From: CAZJBP01 sp964544115
Lineage (GTDB): Bacteria > Verrucomicrobiota > Kiritimatiellia > UBA8416 > JADHWI01
Direction: 5' to 3'
Assembly (NCBI GenBank): GCA_964544115.1
Contig: CAZJBP010000191.1
Span: 1 to 6,604, forward strand
Length of the DNA stretch: 6,604 nt
Positions 1 through 6,361 of this stretch are shown here, in pieces. Below the pieces are notes generated by a model. That model was not told where the DNA came from and did not search any database. It saw only the letters and a list, made by a program, of their open reading frames with translations. Within the stretch, counting starts at the first letter, position 1. Every line of letters starts with the position of its first letter. A program made the translations under genes and the position numbers.

Positions 1-526
1 ATTCCTGGCGGGCGGACGCTTCCCCGGCCAGCCGCGCGTACCGTTCGATGAAGGCAGAGGCCGCCTTCAGGGCGATGGCCATCGCCTCGCGCTCGATGCG
101 TTCCGGCTCGGTCGCGCCGGGCCAATCCTGCTCGACCCGGCTGAGCACGCCGTCGAGTCCTTCCGCCAGCAGGCGCGGGAAATTGGGCGTCAGGTGGTCG
201 CGCTTGTTGGCGCTGGAGAAGACCCCTGCCTGCAGGGCGGCGCGTTCCTCGGGCAATCGCAGCGGGTCCTGGTCGGGCATGAGCTCCACCCACCTGGGCG
301 GGTTCTCCGGCGGCTCCGCCAGCGGGTGCAGGCCCACGATCAGCTCGCCCGGCTGGATGTCCACCGGCATGTTGCGCAACACGTTGTCCAGAGCCAGCGC
401 CAGCCGGATGACGGCAGGCCGCCCCTCCGTGGCCGCCAGAGACTCCCCCCACCAGATCCGGCGCATCCAGAAGCCGCCTCGCCGCTGTTTGGCTTTTGCG
501 AGCAGCGACTCAATCCGCGGTGTCAT
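1..526 (-). CDS. Second glycyl radical enzyme (pyruvate formate-lyase-like), N-terminal part, cut by window edge
   Basis: Only the first 175 codons are present; the frame is still open at the left edge. The protein begins MTPRIESLLAK and carries the N-terminal pattern of the PFL-like superfamily: a helical stretch ending in MPVDIQPGELIVG (about residues 53-65), then a HLTPNFPRLLAEGLDGV segment (about 97-113) like the GH-TPD-x-x-x-LL-x-x-GL-x-GI of that family, then a helix with AFIERYARLAGE (about 157-168). The thiyl cysteine and the glycyl loop would lie outside the window, so activity type and integrity cannot be judged. The start at 526 overlaps the end of the DUF362 gene by 17 bases and is supported by AGAGGAAG at 534-541, which suggests translational coupling. 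It is not a duplicate of the complete glycyl radical enzyme upstream: the N-termini align only in pattern. Superfamily membership is fairly secure; substrate is unknown. Confidence 0.8.
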   Translation of the reverse strand, partial: MTPRIESLLAKAKQRRGGFWMRRIWWGESLAATEGRPAVIRLALALDNVLRNMPVDIQPGELIVGLHPLAEPPENPPRWVELMPDQDPLRLPEERAALQAGVFSSANKRDHLTPNFPRLLAEGLDGVLSRVEQDWPGATEPERIEREAMAIALKAASAFIERYARLAGEASARQE

Positions 527-1622
527 CGCTATGCTTCCTCTCTCCCCTCAGCATGCGCGCGATTTCGCCGCCGTCGGGAGGACAACCGGCCACGTGGGAG
601 TGGGTGGGAAAGTAGTCCTTCAGACAGTTGCCCAGCACCAGGGCGCCGTTCGACGGCTTGCTTCTTGCACCCATCGCGATCTTGCTGAACTTGCGCACGC
701 CGCCGGCGGCATAGAGTCCGTCACCCAGCGCCGCCATGCACGCGCTGCACGCCCCGTCCTCCTCCACGCCCATCTCGGGAAACTGGCGCTGCATGCGCTC
801 CTGCGGCAGTTCGAACCGGCGCGGCGCCAGCGTCTCGCCCACGATGCCGATCTGCTCCAGCCGGTACTCGCCCAGCCCCGCTTCGGACGCCATCTTCAGC
901 AGCGGCACCTTGCCCGAGGCCAGCCCGATCTGTGCGCTGGCGACGGCGTCGGTAGCCACCCGGTCGCGCCCGGCAATCAACAGTCCCAGCGGGATCAGCT
1001 CGCCGCAGTTGTGGTCCCCCGCCATGGCGTTGATCGCGTCCACTACGTTGATCTGCGACTTCACGAGCCGGTTCAGCGCCACGATCGCCGGCAACAGGCC
1101 GATGCGGTGGAAGGCCATCTTATCCTGCGGCCGCAGGCAGCCTTTCAGGTTCTTCACACACAGGGTCGTCAGGCAGCAGGAGTGGACCTTGAGCAGGGGG
1201 ATGTTGATGAGCACGTCGCACTCCAGCGCGAGCTTCGCCACGCCGGTTTCCGGCGGCAGGTGCTCAAGGCCGCGGAAGATCACGTGCTCCCCCTTGTCAA
1301 ACTCGACGAACCGCGCGTTCGCGCCGGCCACGGCATCCCTGACCCCCAGCGTCTCGAAATACTTCTCAGTGGCCTCCGGGCCGACCGGCACGGGGCCCTC
1401 GCCGACGATCACATCGCCCGCGCCCTGGGCCTTCGCCCAGCGGCACGCCGCCAGGACGACGGGCATGCTCGTGGATCCTGCGATCGCACAGGCATTCCAG
1501 TTCGGCTTGATCAGCACCCGGGCCCCGGGCTTGATGATGCCGTCACAGCCGGCCCGCTCCATGGCCAGTTGGAAGGCGGCCGCCACGTCATCCCCTACCC
1601 TCGTAATCGACACGCGCGTCAT
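510..1622 (-). CDS. DUF362 family protein with C-terminal four-cysteine set
   Basis: A 370-residue protein of the DUF362 family (PF04015 type), whose biochemical role is not established. Visible family signatures are VLIKPNWN near residues 36-43, the NIPLLKVHSCC and LCVKNLKGC region at 140-162, VVDAINAMAGDH at 193-204 and GRDRVATDAVASA at 218-230. The C-terminus holds Cys292-x-x-Cys295, Cys333 in GNC and Cys347 in GCPP. This arrangement resembles Fe-S ligands, and the GCPP piece recalls the NuoB-like PGCPP motif. No classical CxxCxxCxxxCP ferredoxin motif is present. The start at 1622 is preferred to the in-frame one at 1679: ATGA overlaps the stop of the upstream epimerase gene, GGAAGGA lies at 1629-1635, and the extra 19 residues look like read-through of that gene. 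Its position between two glycyl radical enzyme genes suggests a redox, maturation or metal-handling role, but that is inference. Confidence 0.85.
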   Translation of the reverse strand: MTRVSITRVGDDVAAAFQLAMERAGCDGIIKPGARVLIKPNWNACAIAGSTSMPVVLAACRWAKAQGAGDVIVGEGPVPVGPEATEKYFETLGVRDAVAGANARFVEFDKGEHVIFRGLEHLPPETGVAKLALECDVLINIPLLKVHSCCLTTLCVKNLKGCLRPQDKMAFHRIGLLPAIVALNRLVKSQINVVDAINAMAGDHNCGELIPLGLLIAGRDRVATDAVASAQIGLASGKVPLLKMASEAGLGEYRLEQIGIVGETLAPRRFELPQERMQRQFPEMGVEEDGACSACMAALGDGLYAAGGVRKFSKIAMGARSKPSNGALVLGNCLKDYFPTHSHVAGCPPDGGEIARMLRGERKHSDDTAD

Positions 1623-2518
1623 GATGCGTCCTTCCACTCGCGGTACAACCGGGCCAGGTCCCCGAGATCGTGTTGACACCGGAACCCCAGCACCGCGCGG
1701 GCCTTTTCATGCGAGAAGAAGTACGGCATCGCCGGGATGCCGATGCCCAGTTCCGCCAGCAGCGCCGGCACGCCAGGATAGTAGCGCTCGATGACCTCCG
1801 GCCGCGCGGTTTTCAGAGCCGCCGCGTCGGAGGCGACATAGGGCGTGTGGACGCCGACCACGAACCGCTGCCCGGCAATTCCCGGCTTGCTCGCCGCCAG
1901 GCCGAACGCCTCGCCGAGGTCGGCCGGGTTCATGAGCTTGTGCCCGGCGTGGAGGCAGCGGCTGAACAGCCCGGGGATGTCAGCCTGGCCCCAGTCAATC
2001 GTCCCATCGCCGGCGTAGCCCTTGACGTGGTGATAGCCGCAGAAGCGGATGACGACGGTTTCCAGTCCGCGCATCCGTCCGTACCACTCGGTCATCTGCT
2101 CTCCGAGCCATTTCGTCTGCCCGTACATGCAGACCGGCTCGCACGGCACCGCCTCATCGATCGGCAGGTAGGGCTCCGTGTCTCCGTGCCCGGATGCCCA
2201 GACGGTGCTGCAGTAGACGAACCGTTTGACGCCCTTGTCCACGGCCGCCTGAAGAGCATTGGCCGTGGCCTTCACGTTGAGGTCGATGGAGAGATCCTGC
2301 TCCTCTCGGCACAGCAGCGCCGCCATGTGCACGATGGCGTCCATCCCCTCCGCCGCAGCCGCGATGTCGGCATAGCGCAGCAGGTCTCCCTGGACGGCCT
2401 TCTGCGCGCCGCCATGCGGCTTGATGTCGAATCCTGTCGCATCGAAACGCTTTGCCAGTTGCGGCAGCAGGGCGCTGCCCACTTCCCCCTCTGTCCCCGT
2501 GACTAGCACTCTTTTCAT
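1619..2518 (-). CDS. NAD-dependent epimerase/dehydratase (extended SDR family)
   Basis: A 299-residue extended short-chain dehydrogenase. The N-terminal Rossmann fold opens with VLVTGTEGEVGSAL, giving Gly8-x-x-Gly11-x-x-Gly14. Asp31 at the end of the second strand favours NAD over NADP, and GDL at 44-46 fits the adenine-contact loop. The catalytic set is Ser104/Thr105 in VYCSTVW, with Tyr132 and Lys136 in YGQTK. Family members oxidise, epimerise or dehydrate (often nucleotide-linked) sugars and related polyols; the substrate cannot be read here. The start at 2518 is chosen because GAGGAG lies at 2527-2532, eight bases upstream, and because the Rossmann strand begins immediately. A longer in-frame start at 2743 adds 75 residues of non-family sequence lying inside the upstream gene. 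The gene follows the glycyl radical enzyme after 65 bases and ends in an ATGA overlap with the DUF362 gene. Confidence 0.9.
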   Translation of the reverse strand: MKRVLVTGTEGEVGSALLPQLAKRFDATGFDIKPHGGAQKAVQGDLLRYADIAAAAEGMDAIVHMAALLCREEQDLSIDLNVKATANALQAAVDKGVKRFVYCSTVWASGHGDTEPYLPIDEAVPCEPVCMYGQTKWLGEQMTEWYGRMRGLETVVIRFCGYHHVKGYAGDGTIDWGQADIPGLFSRCLHAGHKLMNPADLGEAFGLAASKPGIAGQRFVVGVHTPYVASDAAALKTARPEVIERYYPGVPALLAELGIGIPAMPYFFSHEKARAVLGFRCQHDLGDLARLYREWKDAS

Positions 2519-2583
2519 CCGTAAAGCTCCTCGTTTCCCACGTGTACGCCCACTTGCCTCATCCACCTGCTCTGTTCCGCCAC

Positions 2584-4911
2584 CTACGTCCGATGTTTCG
2601 TGCGGGCGATGATGTGGTCCTGGAGTTCCTTGTCGACCAGCTTGAACATCTGCGAGTAGCCGGCCACGCGAACGGCAATGTTCCCGTATCTTTCCGGATC
2701 CTCCTGAGCCTGCTTGAGCCGCTCCACGGTCGTGACATTCCACTGCAGCTGACCGATCTTCATCGCCACGGCGGCCTGGATGATCTGCTTGAGCCGCTCG
2801 ACCCCGGCCTCCCCCTGCACCACCCCCGGGTCGACTTCGACGATGGCCGCCGTGGCGCCCGCCGCCTTGTCGTGCGGGAGGCGCGCCAGCGAGTTCAGCA
2901 GCGCGGTGACACCGTTCACGTCACGGCCCTGATGGGCCGACAGCGAGTACGCCAGCGGTTCGCTCGCCAGTCGTCCATCCGGGGTCGCGCCGACCGTCTT
3001 CCCAAATTGGATATTGCAGAGGAACGAGAACAGGTGCGTGAAATACCGGCCGTTCAGCGGACTGCGCATGCGGTCCATGACGGCGATAAAGTGATCGTCG
3101 ACACGGCGCGCCAGTTCGTCCACTCCGGCGTCATCGTTGCCGTACTTTGGCGCCTCGCGCAGGAGCATCAGGCGCAGCGGCTCCCGGCCCTCGAAGTTCG
3201 CGCGCAGCGCCGCGAGCAGCTCGGCAGGAGCGACGCGCTTCTCCTCGAACACAAGTTTCTTCAGCACCATCATCGAGTCCGCCGCGTCGGCGGTGCCGAG
3301 CAGGCAGACGGAGTGATAGTTGTAGACGGGGCCGCCGTCGGTGATGTCGCGCCCGCGCTTGATGCAGTCGTCCGTCAGAACAGACCAGCACGGCAGCGGC
3401 CCCCCTTCGCGCTGCCTGAGTTCGCCGCGATTGCAGAGGTACACCATGCGGTCGGCAAAATACTCGACCTGTTTGCGATAGGCGTCAAACCAGTCCTCGA
3501 ACGCGGCAAAATCCGCAAGTTCGCCTGTCCGAGGGCCCACCTGTTCGCCCGATGCGGGATCGCGCCCGTTGAACATCGCCAGTTCAACGCACTTGAGCGC
3601 GTTGAACCAGCCGGACACGGCGTGCGGGTTGGCGCGGCCGGGAACGGTCAACTCGATGCAGCCAATCGGCGCGTAATCACGGGCGTCTTTGAGAGAGATA
3701 CCGCGATCGTTGAGCGCCTTGATGAAGCACTCGTCGTTGAAGATGAACGGGATGCCGCCGCCGCGGGCGATCATTGCGGCCACGGTGCGCACGAACGGTT
3801 CAGGACTGTTGCGGTGAAGCCGTACGGACAGGTCGCGTATGAGGTCCACCCTGCGGGTGGCTTCGAGGATCGCGTAGCTCAGGTCGTTGACTGCGTCCCT
3901 GCCGTTGCGGTCCACCCCGCCGAGCGTGATGGCCGTCACGTTGTACTCCAAGTGCAGCCGGCAGGCCAGTTCCTCCATCATCTCCACGGCGGCCTCGCGG
4001 GTGAGGCGGCCGGCCTTGATGTCCGCCTTATAGTACGGGTACAGGAACTGGTCCATCCGGCCGATGGAGTTGGCGTTGATGCCGTCTTCGCCGCAGGTGA
4101 GAATGTACGAGAACCACAGGGACTGGACAGCCTCCGGGAATGTGCGAGCGCCGTGTTGCGGGACCCGGGCGCAGCGTTCGGCCATCGAGAGCAGCCGGTC
4201 CCTTTCCAGCGCCGACGGAGCGCTTTCCGCCAAGGACGCCGCGGCCTCCGCATAGCGGCGGCCGAGCAGTATGCCCGCGTCGCAGATCGACAGCGCGGCT
4301 TGCCAGAAATTGTCCTTCCGGACGAAGTCAGCGTCGGACACCCGGGCCTCCCGCAGGCACTGCTCGACCTCTTCACGGATGCCCTGGAACCCCATCTTCA
4401 GGACCTTGGCAAAGTCGCGAATCGAGTGATTCTCGATCCATCCCCATGCCCAGAACACCGATTGGGTGGCAGGGCTGTTGCTCCATTGGCCTACCCCCGT
4501 GCAGTTCTCCGGAAGGGTCTGGCCCGAGGCGTAGGCGGTTCCTTCGCGCCACCGCAGCACGGTATCCCGCACCTGTTGAAGCGCTTCGGGAGAAACGCCC
4601 AGTTCCCGCAGCAGACATGCATGCTCGGGCGTTGCAGGATCCGGCGGGACGATCCCGAACTGGGCCGTGGGCAGATGATTACCAACCAGAGACCAGTCAG
4701 GCTCGATCTCGATGCGAGCCAGCTTGACCAGTTCGTTCAGATACGCCGCCCGCACCTGCACCATTGACTTCTCGCCGCCGACCGCACGCCACAGCGCCAC
4801 CGCGCCGGAAAGCGGGTTGGCGTCCTTGAGGAAGGACCCCTTGCGGGCCATGATGGAGGCCCTGAGGCGGGCCACCCGATCAGACAAAGACTCTATCGCA
4901 TCCTCGCTCAT
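2584..4911 (-). CDS. Glycyl radical enzyme, pyruvate formate-lyase-like, Cys-x-Glu type
   Basis: A full-length 775-residue glycyl radical enzyme, within the usual 760-850 range. The PFL-type domain spans roughly residues 50-640. The thiyl cysteine is Cys418 in APIGCIELTVPGR, with Glu420 two residues on (codon for Cys418 at 3658-3660). The C-terminal glycyl domain has RVAGYSQMF with Gly751 as the radical site (codon 2659-2661), followed by LQDHIIARTKH. Other landmarks are GGVDRNGRDAVNDLSY (331-346), PKYGNDD (588-594) and GATPDGR (641-647). True pyruvate formate-lyase has adjacent Cys-Cys, while Cys-x-Glu is typical of eliminases and decarboxylases in this superfamily, so dehydration, C-X lysis or decarboxylation is more likely. 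It needs a radical-SAM activase, not seen in the window. The ATG at 4911 has GGAGAAGG at 4915-4922; an upstream TTG at 4947 is less convincing. It is the first gene of the operon. The substrate is unknown. Confidence 0.95.
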   Translation of the reverse strand: MSEDAIESLSDRVARLRASIMARKGSFLKDANPLSGAVALWRAVGGEKSMVQVRAAYLNELVKLARIEIEPDWSLVGNHLPTAQFGIVPPDPATPEHACLLRELGVSPEALQQVRDTVLRWREGTAYASGQTLPENCTGVGQWSNSPATQSVFWAWGWIENHSIRDFAKVLKMGFQGIREEVEQCLREARVSDADFVRKDNFWQAALSICDAGILLGRRYAEAAASLAESAPSALERDRLLSMAERCARVPQHGARTFPEAVQSLWFSYILTCGEDGINANSIGRMDQFLYPYYKADIKAGRLTREAAVEMMEELACRLHLEYNVTAITLGGVDRNGRDAVNDLSYAILEATRRVDLIRDLSVRLHRNSPEPFVRTVAAMIARGGGIPFIFNDECFIKALNDRGISLKDARDYAPIGCIELTVPGRANPHAVSGWFNALKCVELAMFNGRDPASGEQVGPRTGELADFAAFEDWFDAYRKQVEYFADRMVYLCNRGELRQREGGPLPCWSVLTDDCIKRGRDITDGGPVYNYHSVCLLGTADAADSMMVLKKLVFEEKRVAPAELLAALRANFEGREPLRLMLLREAPKYGNDDAGVDELARRVDDHFIAVMDRMRSPLNGRYFTHLFSFLCNIQFGKTVGATPDGRLASEPLAYSLSAHQGRDVNGVTALLNSLARLPHDKAAGATAAIVEVDPGVVQGEAGVERLKQIIQAAVAMKIGQLQWNVTTVERLKQAQEDPERYGNIAVRVAGYSQMFKLVDKELQDHIIARTKHRT

Positions 4912-4968
4912 CGCCCTTCTCCGCAATATGTGGAACCCTTCCACCAAGAGATCTTCGACCTACAGTCC

Positions 4969-4979
4969 ATGGTCACCAT
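4969..4979. promoter_or_regulatory. Odd palindrome ATGGTCACCAT overlapping the candidate -10
   Basis: Two perfect 5-base arms surround one central base. It overlaps the candidate -10 box of the glycyl radical enzyme operon, where a bound repressor would block transcription. It is short enough to be chance; its placement is the only argument for function. Confidence 0.25.
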
Positions 4980-5003
4980 ACGCGTTCCTCCGCATGCCTG
5001 CAA
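4975..5003 (-). promoter_or_regulatory. Weak promoter candidate for the glycyl radical enzyme operon
   Basis: Read on the minus strand, TTGCAG (4998-5003) and TATGGT (4975-4980) are separated by exactly 17 bases. They match the sigma-70 consensus in only 3 and 4 of 6 positions. Transcription would begin near 4968 and leave a leader of about 57 bases before the ATG at 4911. The position fits: the only gap ahead of the operon is 4912-5047. The boxes are weak, so an activator would be expected if this is used, and the CTTGAC repeats upstream are in a suitable place. An unrecognised promoter type is equally possible. Confidence 0.25.
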
Positions 5004-5011
5004 GGTGCAGG
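4997..5011. repeat. Inverted repeat CCTGCA-AGG-TGCAGG
   Basis: Perfect 6-base arms with a 3-base centre lie in the intergenic region between the fic stop and the glycyl radical enzyme start. The repeat covers the candidate -35 box. It is too short and lacks a T-run for a terminator, so an operator half-site pair is the more natural reading, although chance is not excluded. Confidence 0.35.
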
Positions 5012-5018
5012 ACGATGA

Positions 5019-5046
5019 GTCAAGTGTCAGTCAAGAATCGGTCAAG
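5019..5046 (-). repeat. Three CTTGAC direct repeats with an 11-base period
   Basis: On the minus strand CTTGAC occurs at 5041-5046, 5030-5035 and 5019-5024, each copy exactly 11 bases from the next. Two of the copies continue as CTTGACT. The array begins just after the fic stop codon, and a related CTTGAT (5047-5052) overlaps that stop. It ends about 15 bases upstream of the candidate -35 of the glycyl radical enzyme operon. Near-helical phasing would put all copies on one face of the DNA, as expected for a cooperatively binding activator. The repeats are seen directly; the regulatory role is inferred. Confidence 0.45.
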
Positions 5047-5047
5047 A

Positions 5048-6241
5048 TCAAGACGCAGGGTGTGATGTCTTTCGATGCAGTGGTAGGAAGGCCAGGATGA
5101 TTTCGCGCACAGCTCTGATCTTGCGACCCTCTCGAACGATCAGGCCCATCCGCGATAGCGTATTCAAATCACGCTGAACGGTTTTTGGGGTCTTGCTGGC
5201 ATAGGCCTTTGCCATTCGGGGCGTCAGCTCGGTGATTTCGCCCACCTGAACCCAGTCATTCTTTACACCAAGATCCAGCACAAGATGTCGCTGGCGCACA
5301 TCACTTGCGCTGTTCTTGTTTTGAAATTGCTCGTGGACATAATTCCGCCACACAACATCCCACTGCTGATCCCAGATGTACTCAAGCTGACCGCGCAAAC
5401 CATCCACCAGCCCTCGCACGGCGTAGCGCAAGAAGGGAACAATATCGCCCCCGGATTTGCTCGCGTGGTCCAGTTGCCGATAGTACTCCGCCCTCGTCTG
5501 GTTGTAGTGATTGCTCAGGAGATGCGCGGCGGGCGACGGAACGCCAGCCGACAGGAGGATGTGGAACTCGAGCAGACGCGCCGAGCGTCCATTGCCGTCG
5601 CCAAAGGGGTGAATCCAGGCCATGTACAGATGGGCCACAATCGCGCGGAGCACCGTGTACACAGTCTCCATTCCGGGGGCCGACTTATCCTGGGCCCGGA
5701 ACTCCGGCCCATTCAGCCATTCGCAAAGCCTGTCGAGCAGATATGGGCAATCTTCCGCGGGCGCACCTCGGTAAACATTCCCAACGAGAACGGAATGGGT
5801 GCGCAATTCGCCCGGGACCACGTCCTTATCCAGCGGCAACTTGTCCAGCACTTGGAGGTTGTACGCACATAGAAGATCCTTCGATGGCAGCGGAAGCCTT
5901 CCTTCAGCCAGCTGCTTGGTGATCAGATTGCAGGCCGCGATAATGTTCTCAACCTCTTGCTTGAGATACTGTTTCGATGGGGGCACCGTCAGATTGCCCT
6001 CAACGGCCTTCAGGACCTCTGCCTCTGAAAGCGTGTTTCCTTCGATGGCGGTTGTCGCCGCCGCACCCTTGGCAAGGTAGACCTGATGAAGTTTCTGTGC
6101 TGTCGCCGGCCGTAGAGGAACCCGGCATATGTGCTCGCACTTCGACGCTGCCTCGCCCAGTGCAATCCAAAGATCGCCACTGGCACGCTTCAAGTCGCAG
6201 CGGAATGAAATCCATGAATGCGTCCGCTCGTATGTCCTCAT
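5048..6241 (-). CDS. Fic family protein, class II, with C-terminal winged-helix-like region
   Basis: A 397-residue Fic protein. The fold usually transfers AMP from ATP to hydroxyl groups of target proteins in the cytoplasm. The catalytic motif is complete: HPFGDGNGRSAR at residues 211-222, with His211, Asp215 and Arg219/Arg222. The inhibitory helix motif (S/T)xxxE(G/N) lies N-terminal to it as TTAIEGN, with Thr63, Glu67 and Gly68, which makes it class II (self-inhibited). The N-terminal segment SFRCDLKRASGDLWIALGEAASK resembles the Fic N-terminal domain. Residues about 326-390 (NDWVQVGEITELT to LIVREGRKIRAV) look like a winged helix, so the protein may also bind DNA. The ATG at 6241 has TGAGGG at 6248-6253, six bases upstream. 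No antitoxin partner gene is visible, as expected for this class. Targets are unknown. It reads in the same direction as the downstream operon but is separated from it by 136 bases. Confidence 0.95.
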   Translation of the reverse strand: MRTYERTHSWISFRCDLKRASGDLWIALGEAASKCEHICRVPLRPATAQKLHQVYLAKGAAATTAIEGNTLSEAEVLKAVEGNLTVPPSKQYLKQEVENIIAACNLITKQLAEGRLPLPSKDLLCAYNLQVLDKLPLDKDVVPGELRTHSVLVGNVYRGAPAEDCPYLLDRLCEWLNGPEFRAQDKSAPGMETVYTVLRAIVAHLYMAWIHPFGDGNGRSARLLEFHILLSAGVPSPAAHLLSNHYNQTRAEYYRQLDHASKSGGDIVPFLRYAVRGLVDGLRGQLEYIWDQQWDVVWRNYVHEQFQNKNSASDVRQRHLVLDLGVKNDWVQVGEITELTPRMAKAYASKTPKTVQRDLNTLSRMGLIVREGRKIRAVREIILAFLPLHRKTSHPAS

Positions 6242-6275
6242 ATATGTCCCTCACAAATCATACACTTACACCTCT

Positions 6276-6303
6276 ATTGCAATGTGTTGCGCAATACAGT
6301 CAA
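6276..6303 (-). promoter_or_regulatory. Candidate fic promoter
   Basis: On the minus strand TTGACT (6298-6303, 5 of 6 to the consensus -35) and TGCAAT (6276-6281, 4 of 6 to the -10) are separated by 16 bases. Transcription would start near 6269 and leave a leader of about 28 bases that includes the Shine-Dalgarno sequence of fic. A dyad fills the spacer. The call rests on box matches and position only. A second -10-like TATGAT closer to the gene was not used because it would leave almost no leader. Confidence 0.35.
6283..6298. promoter_or_regulatory. Dyad TGTGTTGCGCAATACA, likely operator ahead of fic
   Basis: A 16-base dyad around the perfect core TTGCGCAA, with outer TGT/ACA arms and one mismatched pair (7 of 8 pairs match). 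It lies almost exactly between the -35 and -10 of the candidate fic promoter, a common repressor position. The Fic protein itself ends in a winged-helix-like region and so could be the binder, but that is speculation. Confidence 0.4.
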
Positions 6304-6308
6304 GCATA

Positions 6309-6322
6309 ATGACATCTGTCAT
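6309..6322. repeat. Inverted repeat ATGACA-TC-TGTCAT
   Basis: Perfect 6-base arms with a 2-base centre, a few bases upstream of the candidate fic -35 box. The size suits a dimeric regulator site. Nothing else identifies the binder, and no T-run follows, so a terminator is unlikely. Confidence 0.35.
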
Positions 6323-6361
6323 GTCCACATCTATCAATGAGCGTGTCCTGGCCGTCTGGCG

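Noticed and set aside
48..1676. Long plus-strand open frame (about 540 codons) opposite the DUF362 gene and the second glycyl radical enzyme
   Set aside because: It is a low-complexity Arg/Ala/His-rich shadow. It spans two minus-strand genes that both show family motifs and have good Shine-Dalgarno sequences.
1623..1679. 19-residue N-terminal extension of the DUF362 protein
   Set aside because: The sequence is Arg/Gly/Pro-rich out-of-frame epimerase coding DNA. The ATGA overlap start at 1622 fits the family start and the ribosome binding site better.
2519..2743. 75-residue N-terminal extension of the epimerase
   Set aside because: It lies mostly inside the upstream glycyl radical enzyme gene in another frame, resembles no SDR sequence, and the internal ATG at 2518 has a strong Shine-Dalgarno sequence right before the Rossmann fold.
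2542..4767. Very long open frame on the plus strand (about 740 codons) opposite the glycyl radical enzyme gene
   Set aside because: It is an antisense shadow of a high-GC gene with strong codon bias. Its translation is rich in Arg, His, Val and Gln with no recognisable domain, while the minus strand encodes a clear enzyme with catalytic motifs.
4912..5047. Rho-independent terminator between fic and the glycyl radical enzyme operon
   Set aside because: The only hairpin candidate (4997-5011) has 6-base arms and no following T-run on the minus strand, so read-through from fic cannot be excluded but no terminator can be called.
6000..6254. 84-codon minus-strand frame starting MRDIYEDIRADAF just upstream of fic
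   Set aside because: It overlaps the fic 5' end in another frame, its later residues are a shadow of the Fic N-terminal domain, and the Shine-Dalgarno sequence is placed for the fic ATG at 6241.
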